Part shown: in pieces, positions 26,342-38,602 of the stretch
Layout: every line of letters begins with the position of its first letter
Numbering within the stretch: the stretch's first letter is position 1
Assembly (NCBI RefSeq): GCF_933775445.1
Contig: NW_026089413.1
Span: 175,870-239,869, forward strand
Source of the DNA: Argentina anserina
Lineage: Eukaryota; Streptophyta; Magnoliopsida; Rosales; Rosaceae
Reading direction: 5' to 3'
Length of the DNA stretch: 64,000 bases
The notes under the pieces: generated by a model
Told to the model about the DNA's origin: nothing
The model's input: only the letters and a program-made list of their open reading frames with translations
Database searches by the model: none
Translations under genes and position numbers: made by a program

Positions 26342-27789
26342 TGGAAACACTCTCAAATACAATAGAAACTCGCATCAGAAAGGATTACAGAAAGATACTC
26401 AAACGAGAATTGAAAAGATACTCAAATTGCAATAGTAAACATACTCAAACGATAGAAAGATACTCAGTTTGAAAGAAACACACGCCCACACTGGAAACAC
26501 TCTCAAATTCAAGAAAAACTCGCATCGAAAGCCGTTCAGAAAGATACTCAAACGAGAATTGAAAAGATACTCAAATTGCAATTGTAAACATACTCAAACG
26601 ATAGAAAGATACTCAGTTTGAAAGAAACACACGCCCACACTGGAAACACTCTCAAATATAATAGAAACTCGCATCAGAAAGGCTTATAGAATGATACTCA
26701 AACGAGAATTGAAAAGATACTCAAAGTGCAATAGTAAACATACTCAAACGATAGAAAGATACTCAGTTTGAAAGAAACACACGCCCACACTGGAAACACT
26801 CTCAAATACAATAGAAACTCGCATCAGAAAGGATTACAGAAAGATACTCAAACGAGAATTGAAAAGATACTCAAATTGCAATAGTAAACATACTCAAACG
26901 ATAGAAAGATACTCAGTTTGAAAGAAACACACGCCCACACTGGAAACACTCTCAAATTCAAGAAAAACTCGCATCGAAAGCCGTTCAGAAAGATACTCAA
27001 ACGAGAATTGAAAAGATACTCAAATTGCAATAGTAAACAAACTCAAACGATAGAAAGATACTCAGTTTGAAAGAAACACACGCCCACACTGGAAACACTC
27101 TCAAATACAATAGAAACTCGCATCAGAAAGGATTACAGAAAGATACTCAAACGAGAATTGAAAAGATACTCAAATTGCAATAGTAAACATACTCAAACGA
27201 TAGAAAGATACTCAGTTTGAAAGAAACACACGCCCACACTGGAAACACTCTCAAATTCAAGAAAAACTCGCATCGAAAGCCGTTCAGAAAGATACTCAAA
27301 CGAGAATTGAAAAGATACTCAAATTGCAATTGTAAACATACTCAAACGATAGAAAGATACTCAGTTTGAAAGAAACACACGCCCACACTGGAAACACTCT
27401 CAAATATAATAGAAACTCGCATCAGAAAGGCTTACAGAATGATACTCAAACGAGAATTGAAAAGATACTCAAAGTGCAATAGTAAACATACTCAAACGAT
27501 AGAAAGATACTCAGTTTGAAAGAAACACACGCCCACACTGGAAACACTCTCAAATTCAAGAAAAACTCGCATCGAAAGCCGTTCAGAAAGATACTCAAAC
27601 GAGAATTGAAAAGATACTCAAATTGCAATAGTAAACAAACTCAAACGATAGAAAGATACTCAGTTTGAAAGAAACACACGCCCACACTGGAAACACTCTC
27701 AAATACAATAGAAACTCGCATCAGAAAGGATTACAGAAAGATACTCAAACAAGAATTGAAAAGATACTCAAATTGCAATAGTAAACATA

Positions 27790-30700
27790 CTCAAACGATA
27801 GAAAGATACTCAGTTTGAAAGAAACACACGCCCACACTGGAAACACTCTCAAATATAATAGAAACTCGCATCAGAAAGGATTACAGAAAGATACTCAAAC
27901 AAGAATTGAAAAGAAACTCAAATTGCAATAATAAACATACTCAAACGATAGAAAGATACTCAGTTTGAAAGAAACACACGCCCACACTGGAAACACTCTC
28001 AAATATAATAGAAACTCGCATCAGAAAGCCTTACAGAAACATTGTCAAACGAGAATTGAAAAGATACTCAAAGTGCAATAGTAAACATACTCAAACGATA
28101 GAAAGATACGCAGTTTGAAAGAAACACACGCCCACACTGGAAACACTCTCAAAATCAAGAAAAACTCGCATCGAAAGCCGTTCAGAAAGATACTCAAACG
28201 AGAATTGAAAAGATACTCAAATTGCAATAGTAAACATACTCAAACGATAAAAAGATACTCAGTTTGAAAGAAACACACGCCCACACTGGAAACACTCTCA
28301 AATTCAAGAAAAACTCGCATCGAAAGCCGTTCAGAAAGATACTCAAACGAGAATTGAAAAGATACTCAAATTGCAATTGTAAACATACTCAAACGATAGA
28401 AAGATACTCAGTTTGAAAGAAACACACGCCCACACTGGAAACACTCTCAAATACAATAGAAACTCGCATCAGAAAGGATTACAGAAAGATACTCAAACAA
28501 GAATTGAAAAGATACTCAAATTGCAATAGTAAACATGCTCAAACGATAGAAAGATACTCAGTTTGAAAGAAACACACGCCCACACTGGAAACACTCTAAA
28601 ATTCAAGAGAAACTCGCATCAGAAAACCTTACAGAAACATAGTCAAACGAGAATTGAAAAGATACTCAAAGTGTAATAGTAAACATACTCAAACGATAGA
28701 AAGATACTCAGTTTGAAAGAAACACACGCCCACACTGGAAACACTCTAAAATTCAATAGAAACTCGCATCAGAAAAGCTTACAGAATGATACTCAAACGA
28801 GAATTGAAAAGATATTCAAAGTGCAATAGTAAACATACTCAAACGATAGAAAGATACTCAGTTTGAAAGAAACACACGCCCACACTGGAAACACTCTCAA
28901 ATATAATAGAAACTCGCATCAGAAAGGATTACAGAAAGATACTCAAACAAGAATTGAAAAGAAACTCAAATTGCAATAATAAACATACTCAAACGATAGA
29001 AAGATACTCAGTTTGAAAGAAACACACGCCCACACTGGAAACACTCTCAAATTCAAGAGAAACTCACATCAGAAAGCCTTACAGAAACATAGTCAAACGA
29101 GAATTGAAAAGATACTCAAAGTGCAATAGTAAACATACTCAAACGATAGAAAGATACGCAGTTTGAAAGAAACACACGCCCACACTGGAAACACTCTCAA
29201 GATCAAGAAAAACTCGCATCGAAAGCCGTTCAGAAAGATACTCAAACGAGAATTGAAAAGATACTCAAATTGCAATAGTAAACATACTGAAACGATAAAA
29301 AGATCCTCAGTTTGAAAGAAACACACGCCCACACTGGAAACACTCTCAAATATAATAGAAACTCGCATCAGAAAGGCTTACAGAATGATACTCAAACGAG
29401 AATTGAAAAGATACTCAAAGTGCAATAGTAAACATACTCAAACGATAGAAAGATACTCAGTTTGAAAGAAACACACGCCCACACTGGAAACACTCTCAAA
29501 TACAATAGAAACTCGCATCAGAAAGGATTACAGAAAGATACTCAAACGAGAATTGAAAAGATACTCAAATTGCAATAGTAAACATACTCAAACGATAGAA
29601 AGATACTCAGTTTGAAAGAAACACACGCCCACACTGGAAACACTCTCAAATTCAAGAAAAACTCACATCGAAAGCCGTTCAGAAAGATACTCAAACGAGA
29701 ATTGAAAAGATACTCAAATTGCAATAGTAAACAAACTCAAACGATAGAAAGATACTCAGTTTGAAAGAAACACACGCCCACACTGGAAACACTCTCAAAT
29801 ACAATAGAAACTCGCATCAGAAAGGATTACAGAAAGATACTCAAACGAGAATTGAAAAGATACTCAAATTGCAATAGTAAACATACTCAAACGATAGAAA
29901 GATACTCAGTTTGAAAGAAACACACGCCCACACTGGAAACACTCTCAAATACAATAGAAACTCGCATCAGAAAGGATTACAGAAAGATACTCAAACGAGA
30001 ATTGAAAAGATACTCAAATTGCAATAGTAAACATACTCAAACGATAGAAAGATACTCAGTTTGAAAGAAACACACGCCCACACTGGAAACACTCTCAAAT
30101 TCAAGAAAAACTCGCATCGAAAGCCGTTCAGAAAGATACTCAAACGAGAATTGAAAAGATACTCAAATTGCAATTGTAAACATACTCAAACGATAGAAAG
30201 ATACTCAGTTTGAAAGAAACACACGCCCACACTGGAAACACTCTCAAATATAATAGAAACTCGCATCAGAAAGGCTTACAGAATGATACTCAAACGAGAA
30301 TTGAAAAGATACTCAAAGTGCAATAGTAAACATACTTAAACGATAGAAAGATACTCAGTTTGAAAGAAACACACGCCCACATTGGAAACACTCTCAAATT
30401 CAAGAAAAACTCGCATCGAAAGCCGTTCAGAAAGATACTCAAACGAGAATTGAAAAGATACTCAAATTGCAATAGTAAACATACTCAAACGATAGAAAGA
30501 TACTCAGTTTGAAAGAAACACACGCCCACACTGGAAACACTCTCAAATACAATAGAAACTCGCATCAGAAAGGATTACAGAAAGATACTCAAACGAGAAT
30601 TGAAAAGATACTCAAATTGCAATAGTAAACATACTCAAACGATAGAAAGATACTCAGTTTGAAAGAAACACACGCCCACACTGGAAACACTCTCAAATAC

Positions 30701-30831
30701 AATAGAAACTCGCATCAGAAAGGATTACAGAAAGATACTCAAACGAGAATTGAAAAGATACTCAAATTGCAATAGTAAACATACTCAAACGATAGAAAGA
30801 TACTCAGTTTGAAAGAAACACACGCCCACAC
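27790..30831 (+). repeat. Segmental duplication, copy 2 (offset 4,490)
   Basis: This is the partner of 23.3-26.3 kb. Differences include an E/D chimera at about 27,991-28,140, where copy 1 has an ordinary D, and one extra A unit in the run starting at 30532. Confidence 0.82.
28436..29334 (+). repeat. catgctc module, copy 5
   Basis: This copy lies 4,490 bp after copy 4, with catgctc at 28534 and catactgaaacg near 29285. A private difference, gaaactcacatcag in its D unit, separates it from copy 4. No later copy of this module was found in the window. Confidence 0.88.
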
Positions 30832-31881
30832 TGGAAACACTCTCAAATACAATAGAAACTCGCATCAGAAAGGATTACAGAAAGATACTCAAACGAGAAT
30901 TGAAAAGATACTCAAATTGCAATAGTAAACATACTCAAACGATAGAAAGATACTCAGTTTGAAAGAAACACACGCCCACACTGGAAACACTCTCAAATAC
31001 AATAGAAACTCGCATCAGAAAGGATTACAGAAAGATACTCAAACGAGAATTGAAAAGATACTCAAATTGCAATAGTAAACATACTCAAACGATAGAAAGA
31101 TACTCAGTTTGAAAGAAACACACGCCCACACTGGAAACACTCTCAAATTCAAGAAAAACTCGCATCGAAAGCCGTTCAGAAAGATACTCAAACGAGAATT
31201 GAAAAGATACTCAAATTGCAATTGTAAACATACTCAAACGATAGAAAGATACTCAGTTTGAAAGAAACACACGCCCACACTGGAAACACTCTCAAATATA
31301 ATAGAAACTCGCATCAGAAAGGCTTACAGAATGATACTCAAACGAGAATTGAAAAGATACTCAAAGTGCAATAGTAAACATACTCAAACGATAGAAAGAT
31401 ACTCAGTTTGAAAGAAACACACGCCCACACTGGAAACACTCTCAAATACAATAGAAACTCGCATCAGAAAGGATTACAGAAAGATACTCAAACGAGAATT
31501 GAAAAGATACTCAAATTGCAATAGTAAACATACTCAAACGATAGAAAGATACTCAGTTTGAAAGAAACACACGCCCACACTGGAAACACTCTCAAATTCA
31601 AGAAAAACTCGCATCGAAAGCCGTTCAGAAAGATACTCAAACGAGAATTGAAAAGATACTCAAATTGCAATAGTAAACAAACTCAAACGATAGAAAGATA
31701 CTCAGTTTGAAAGAAACACACGCCCACACTGGAAACACTCTCAAATACAATAGAAACTCGCATCAGAAAGGATTACAGAAAGATACTCAAACAAGAATTG
31801 AAAAGAAACTCAAATTGCAATAATAAACATACTCAAACGATAGAAAGATACTCAGTTTGAAAGAAACACACGCCCACACTG

Positions 31882-32031
31882 GAAACACTCTCAAATTCAA
31901 GAAAAACTCGCATCAGAAAGCCTTACAGAAACATAGTCAAACAAGAATTGAAAAGAAACTCAAATTGCAATAATAAACATACTCAAACGATAGAAAGATA
32001 CTCAGTTTGAAAGAAACACACGCCCACACTG
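31882..32031 (+). repeat. Chimeric D/E monomer (150 bp)
   Basis: The left half is D (ttcaagaaaaac, agccttacagaaacatagtc) and the right half is E (caaacaag, gaaaagaaactc, aataataaac). It lies between an A/E unit and an ordinary D unit. The reciprocal E/D arrangement (tataatag then agccttacagaaacattgtc) is at about 27,991-28,140. Confidence 0.83.
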
Positions 32032-32626
32032 GAAACACTCTCAAATTCAAGAAAAACTCGCATCAGAAAGCCTTACAGAAACATAGTCAAACGAGAATTG
32101 AAAAGATACTCAAAGTGCAATAGTAAACATACTCAAACGATAGAAAGATACGCAGTTTGAAAGAAACACACGCCCACACTGGAAACACTCTCAAAATAAA
32201 GAAAAACTCGCATCGAAAGCCGTTCAGAAAGATACTCAAACGAGAATTGAAAAGATACTCAAATTGCAATAGTAAACATACTCAAACGATAGAAAGATAC
32301 TCAGTTTGAAAGAAACACACGCCCACACTGGAAACACTCTCAAATTCAAGAAAAACTCGCATCGAAAGCCGATCAGAAAGATACTCAAACGAGAATTGAA
32401 AAGATACTCAAATTGCAATAGTAAACATACTCAAACGATAGAAAGATACTCAGTTTGAAAGAAACACACGCCCACATTGGAAACACTCTCAAATTCAAGA
32501 AAAACTCGCATCGAAAGCCGTTCAGAAAGATACTCAAACGAGAATTGAAAAGATACTCAAATTGCAATAGTAAACATACTCAAACGATAGAAAGATACTC
32601 AGTTTGAAAGAAACACACGCCCACAC

Positions 32627-33376
32627 TGGATACACCCTCAAATACAATAGAAACTCGCATCAGAAAGGATTACAGAAAGATACTCAAACGAGAATTGAAA
32701 AGATACTCAAATTGCAATAGTAAACATACTCAAACGATAGAAAGATACTCAGTTTGAAAGAAACACACGCCCACACTGGAAACACTCTCAAATACAATAG
32801 AAACTCGCATCAGAAAGGATTACAGAAAGATACTCAAACGAGAATTGAAAAGATACTCAAATTGCAATAGTAAACATACTCAAACGATAGAAAGATACTC
32901 AGTTTGAAAGAAACACACGCCCACACTGGAAACACTCTCAAATACAATAGAAACTCGCATCAGAAAGGATTACAGAAAGATACTCAAACGAGAATTGAAA
33001 AGATACTCAAATTGCAATAGTCTACATACTCAAACGATAGAAAGATACTCAGTTTGAAAGAAACACACGCCCACACTGGAAACACTCTCAAATACAATAG
33101 AAACTCGCATCAGAAAGGATTACAGAAAGATACTCAAACGAGAATTGAAAAGATACTCAAATTGCAATAGTAAACATACTCAAACGATAGAAAGATACTC
33201 AGTTTGAAAGAAACACACGCCCACACTGGAAACACTCTCAAATACAATAGAAACTCGCATCAGAAAGGATTACAGAAAGATACTCAAACGAGAATTGAAA
33301 AGATACTCAAATTGCAATAGTAAACATACTCAAACGATAGAAAGATACTCAGTTTGAAAGAAACACACGCCCACAC
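32627..33376 (+). repeat. Last homogeneous class A run (five monomers)
   Basis: A units start at 32627, 32777, 32927, 33077 and 33227. The first has gatacaccctc, and the third carries a private aatagtctacatac. This run closes the A-rich domain. From 33377 the array switches to C' and B units. Confidence 0.88.
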
Positions 33377-33974
33377 TGGAAACACTCTAAAATTTAATAG
33401 AAACTCGCATCAGAAAGGCTTACAGAATGATACTTAAACGAGAATTGAAAAGATACTCAAAGTGCAATAGTAAACATACTCAAACGATAGAAAGATACTC
33501 AGTTTGAAAGAAACACATGCCCACACTGGAAACACTCTCAAATTCAAGAAAAACTCGCATCGAAAGCCGTTCAGAAAGATACTCAAACGAGAATTGAAAA
33601 GATACTCAAATTGCAATAGTAAACATACTTAAACGATAGAAAGATACTCAGTTTGAAAGAAACACACGCCCACACTAGAAACACTCTCAAATTCAAGAAA
33701 AACTCGCATCGAAAGCCGTTCAGAAAGATACTCAAACGAGAATTGAAAAGATACTCTAATTGCAATAGTAAACATACTCAAACGATAGAAAGATACTCAG
33801 TTTGAAAGAAACACACGCCCACACTGGAAACACTCTCAAATACAATAGAAACTCGCATCAGAAAGGATTACAGAAAGATACTCAAACAAGAATTGAAAAG
33901 ATACTCAAATTGCAATAGTAAACATACTCAGACGATAGAAAGATACTCAGTTTGAAAGAAACACACGCCCACAC

Positions 33975-34574
33975 TGGAAACACTCTAAAATTCAATAGAA
34001 ACTCGCATCAGAAAGGCTTACAGAATGATACTCAAACGAGAATTGAAAAGATACTCAAAGTGCAATAGTAAACATACTCAAACGATAGAAAGATACTCAG
34101 TTTGAAAGAAACACACGCCCACACTGGAAACACTCTAAAATTCAATAGAAACTCGCATCAGAAAGGCTTACAGAATGATACTCAAACGAGAATTGAAAAG
34201 ATACTCAAAGTGCAATAGTAAACATACTCAAACGATAGAAAGATACTCAGTTTGAAAGAAACACACGCCCACACTGGAAACACTCTAAAATTCAATAGAA
34301 ACTCGCATCAGAAAGGCTTACAGAATGATACTCAAACGAGAATTGAAAAGATACTCAAAGTGCAATAGTAAACATACTCAAACGATAGAAAGATACTCAG
34401 TTTGAAAGAAACACACGCCCACACTGGAAACACTCTAAAATTCAATAGAAACTCGCATCAGAAAGGCTTACAGAATGATACTCAAACGAGAATTGAAAAG
34501 ATACTCAAAGTGCAATAGTAAACATACTCAAACGATAGAAAGATACTCAGTTTGAAAGAAACACAGGCCCACAC
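33975..34574 (+). repeat. Run of four near-identical C' monomers
   Basis: Units at 33975, 34125, 34275 and 34425 all begin ctaaaattcaatag after the tggaaacact core and appear identical or nearly so. This is a local homogenised run comparable with the A runs of the first domain. Confidence 0.85.
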
Positions 34575-35171
34575 TGGAAACACTCTCAAATTCAAGAAAA
34601 ACTCGCATCGAAAGCCGTTCAGAAAGATACTCAAACGAGAATTGAAAAGATACTCAAATTGCAATAGTAAACATACTCAAACGATAGAAAGATACTCAGT
34701 TTGAAAGAAACACACGCCCACACTAGAAACACTTTCAAATTCAAGAAAAACTCGCATCGAAAGCCGTTCAGAAAGATACTCAAATGAGAATTGAAAAGAT
34801 ACTCAAATTGCAATAGTAAACATACTCAAACGATAGAAAGATACTCAGTTTGAAAGAAACACACGCCCACACTGGAAACACTCTCAAATTCAAGAAAAAC
34901 TCACATCAGAAAGGCTTACAGAATGATACTCAAACGAGAATTGAAAAGATACTCAAAGTGCAATAGTAAACATACTCAAACGATAGAAAGATACTCAGTT
35001 TGAAAGAAACACACGCCCACACTGGAAACACTCTCAAATTCAAGAAAAACTCGCATCGAAAGCCGTTCAGAATGATACTCAAACGAGAATTGAAAAGATA
35101 CTCAAAGTGCAATAGTAAACATACTCAAATGATAGAAAGATACTCAGTTTGAAAGAAACACAGGCCCACAC
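34425..35171 (+). repeat. C'-B-B-(B/C)-B block, copy 1 (747 bp)
   Basis: The five monomers are C', B, B (cacactagaaac, caaatgag), a B/C chimera (ttcaagaaaaactcacatcag, ggcttacagaatgat) and B. The same order recurs at 36463-37209 (offset 2,038) and 40539-41285 (offset 4,076 from the second copy). The final B here has cagaatgatac, whereas the later copies have gatactgaaacg. Confidence 0.82.
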
Positions 35172-35331
35172 TGGAAACACTCTGAAATTTAATAGAAACT
35201 CGCATCAGAAAGGCTTACAGAATGATACTCAAACGAGAATTGAAAAGATACTCAAATTGCAATAGTAAACATACTCAAACGATAGAAAGATAATCAGTTT
35301 GAAAGAAACACACGCCCACACTGTAAACACT

Positions 35332-35423
35332 CTCAAATTCAAGAGAAACTCGCATCAGAAAGCCTTACAGAAACATACTCAAACGAGAATTGAAAAGATA
35401 CTAAAATTGCAATAGTAAACATA
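35332..35423 (+). repeat. Truncated satellite unit 1 (58-bp deletion)
   Basis: The unit runs normally to catactcaaa and then joins directly to the ctcaaattcaag of the next B unit. The segment from the box at unit position 103 to the box at 161 (58 bp) is missing. The join lies inside the shared CTCAAA. The unit carries cactgtaaac and gatactaaaattg, and the following B carries gttaacaaac. Confidence 0.92.
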
Positions 35424-36462
35424 CTCAAATTCAAGAAAAACTCGCATCGAAAGCCGTTCAGAAAGATACTCAAACGAGAATTGAAAAGATACTCTAATTG
35501 CAATAGTTAACAAACTCAAACGATAGAAAGATACTCAGTTTGAAAGAAACACACGCCCACACTGGAAACACTCTCAAATTCAAGAAAAACTCGCATCAGA
35601 AAGGCTTACAGAAAGATACTCAAACAAGAATTGAAAAAAATACTCAAATTGCAATAGTAAACATACTCAAACGATAGAAAGATACTCAGTTTGAAAGAAA
35701 CACACGCCCACACTGGAAACAGTCTAAAATTCAATAGAAACTCGCATCAGAAAGGCTTACAGAATGATACTCAAACGAGAATTGAAAAGATACTCAAAGT
35801 GCAATAGTAAACATACTCAAACGATAGAAAGATACTCAGTTTGAAAGAAACACACGCCCACACTGGAAACACTCTCAAATTCAAGAAAAACTCGCATCGA
35901 AAGCCGTTCAGAAAGATACTCAAACGAGAATTGAAAAGATACTCAAATTGCAATAGTAAACATACTCAAACGATAGAAAGATACTCAGTTTGAAAGAAAC
36001 ACACGCCCACACTGGAAACACTCTCAAATTCAAAAAAAACTCGCATCAGAAAGGCTTACAGAATGATACTCAAACGAGAATTGAAAAGATACTCAAAGTG
36101 CAATAGTAAACATACTCAAACGATAGAAAGATACTCAGTTTGAAAGAAACACACGCCCACACTGGAAACACTCTAAAATTCAATAGAAACTCGCATCAGA
36201 AAGGCTTACAGAATGATACTCAAACGAGAATTGAAAAGATACTCAAAGTGCAATAGTAAACATACTCAAACGATAGAAAGATACTCAGTTTGAAAGAAAC
36301 ACACGCCCACACTGGAAACACTCTGAAATTTAATAGAAACTCGCATCAGAAAGGCTTACAGAATGATACTCAAACGAGAATTGAAAAGATACTCAAAGTG
36401 CAATAGTAAACATACTCAAATGATAGAAAGATACTCAGTTTGAAAGAAACACAGGCCCACAC

Positions 36463-37209
36463 TGGAAACACTCTGAAATTTAATAGAAACTCGCATCAGA
36501 AAGGCTTACAGAATGATACTCAAACGAGAATTGAAAAGATACTCAAAGTGCAATAGTAAACATACTCAAACGATAGAAAGATACTCAGTTTGAAAGAAAC
36601 ACAGGCCCACACTGGAAACACTCTCAAATTCAAGAAAAACTCGCATCGAAAGCCGTTCAGAAAGATACTCAAACGAGAATTGAAAAGATACTTAAATTGC
36701 AATAGTAAACATACTCAAACGATAGAAAGATACTCAGTTTGAAAGAAACACACGCCCACACTAGAAACACTCTCAAATTCAAGAAAAACTCGCATCGAAA
36801 GCCGTTCAGAAAGATACTCAAATGAGAATTGAAAAGATACTCAAATTGCAATAGTAAACATACTCAAACGATAGAAAGATACTCAGTTTGAAAGAAACAC
36901 ACGCCCACACTGGAAACACTCTCAAATTCAAGAAAAAATCACATCAGAAAGGCTTACAGAATGATACTCAAACGAGAATTGAAAAGATACTCAAAGTGCA
37001 ATAGTAAACATACTCAAACGATAGAAAGATACTCAGTTTGAAAGAAACACACGCCCACACTGGAAACACTCTCAAATTCAAGAAAAACTCGCATCGAAAG
37101 CCGTTCAGAAAGATACTGAAACGAGAATTGAAAAGATACTCAAATTGCAATAGTAAACATACTCAAACGATAGAAAGATACTCAGTTTGAAAGAAACACA
37201 CGCCCACAC
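36463..37209 (+). repeat. C'-B-B-(B/C)-B block, copy 2
   Basis: This block is collinear with 34425-35171. Its first unit begins ctgaaatttaatag, and its B/C chimera has aaaaatcacatcag. The last B carries gatactgaaacg. Confidence 0.82.
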
Positions 37210-37369
37210 TGGAAACACTCTAAAATTCAATAGAAACTCGCATCAGAAAGGCTTACAGAATGATACTCAAACAAGAATTGAAAAGATACTCAAATTGCAA
37301 TAGTAAACATACTCAAACGATAGAAAGATACTCAGTTTGAAAGAAACACACGCCCACACTGGAAACACT

Positions 37370-37461
37370 CTCAAATTCAAGAAAAACTCGCATCAGAAAG
37401 CCGTTCAGAAACATACTCAAACGAGAATTGAAAAGATACTCAAATTGCAATAGTAAACATA
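37370..37461 (+). repeat. Truncated satellite unit 2, body variants converted
   Basis: The deletion junction is the same (catactcaaattcaag at 37458). However, the body reads ttcaagaaaaac, catcagaaagccgttcag and gatactcaaattg, lacking the cactgtaaac and gatactaaaattg variants of the other nine copies. The following B still has gttaacaaac. Confidence 0.9.
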
Positions 37462-38510
37462 CTCAAATTCAAGAAAAACTCGCATCGAAAGCCGTTCAGA
37501 AAGATACTCAAACGAGAATTGAAAAGATACTCTAATTGCAATAGTTAACAAACTCAAACGATAGAAAGATACTCAGTTTGAAAGAAACACACGCCCACAC
37601 TGGAAACACTCTCAAATTCAAGAAAAAACTCGCATCAGAAAGGCTTACAGAAAGATACTCAAACAAGAATTGAAAAAATACTCAAATTGCAATAGTAAAC
37701 ATACTCAAACGATAGAAAGATACTCAGTTTGAAAGAAACACACGCCCACACTGGAAACACTCTAAAATTCAATAGAAACTCGCATCAGAAAGGCTTACAG
37801 AATGATACTCAAACGAGAATTGAAAAGATACTCAAAGTGCAATAGTAAACATACTCAAACGATAGAAAGATACTCAGTTTGAAAGAAACACACGCCCACA
37901 CTGGAAACACTCTGAAATTTAATAGAAACTCGCATCAGAAAGGCTTACAGAATGATACTCAAACGAGAATTGAAAAGATACTCAAAGTGCAATAGTAAAC
38001 ATACTCAAACGATAGAAAGATACTCAGTTTGAAAGAAACACAGGCCCACACTGGAAACACTCTGAAATTTAATAGAAACTCGCATCAGAAAGGCTTACAG
38101 AATGATACTCAAACGAGAATTGAAAAGATACTCAAAGTGCAATAGTAAACATACTCAAACGATAGAAAGATACTCAGTTTGAAAGAAACACAGGCCCACA
38201 CTGGAAACACTCTCAAATTCAAGAAAAACTCGCATCGAAAGCCGTTCAGAAAGATACTCAAACGAGAATTGAAAAGATACTCAAATTGCAATAGTAAACA
38301 TACTCAAACGATAGAAAGATACTCAGTTTGAAAGAAACACACGCCCACACTGGAAACACTCTAAAATTCAATAGAAACTCGCATCAGAAAGGCTTACAGA
38401 ATGATACTCAAACAAGAATTGAAAAGATACTCAAATTGCAATAGTAAACATACTCAAACGATAGAAAGATAATCAGTTTGAAAGAAACACACGCCCACAC
38501 TGTAAACACT

Positions 38511-38602
38511 CTCAAATTCAAGAGAAACTCGCATCAGAAAGCCTTACAGAAACATACTCAAACGAGAATTGAAAAGATACTAAAATTGCAATAGTAAACA
38601 TA
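38511..38602 (+). repeat. Truncated satellite unit 3
   Basis: This copy has the same 58-bp deletion junction (38599). It is preceded by gataatcag and cactgtaaac, and followed by a B unit with gttaacaaac. Confidence 0.92.

Noticed and set aside
38440..38480. GATA-type binding site in the gataatcag variant
   Set aside because: agataa fits a loose motif, but it is a single-base variant in A-rich DNA and expected by chance; nothing else supports regulation.
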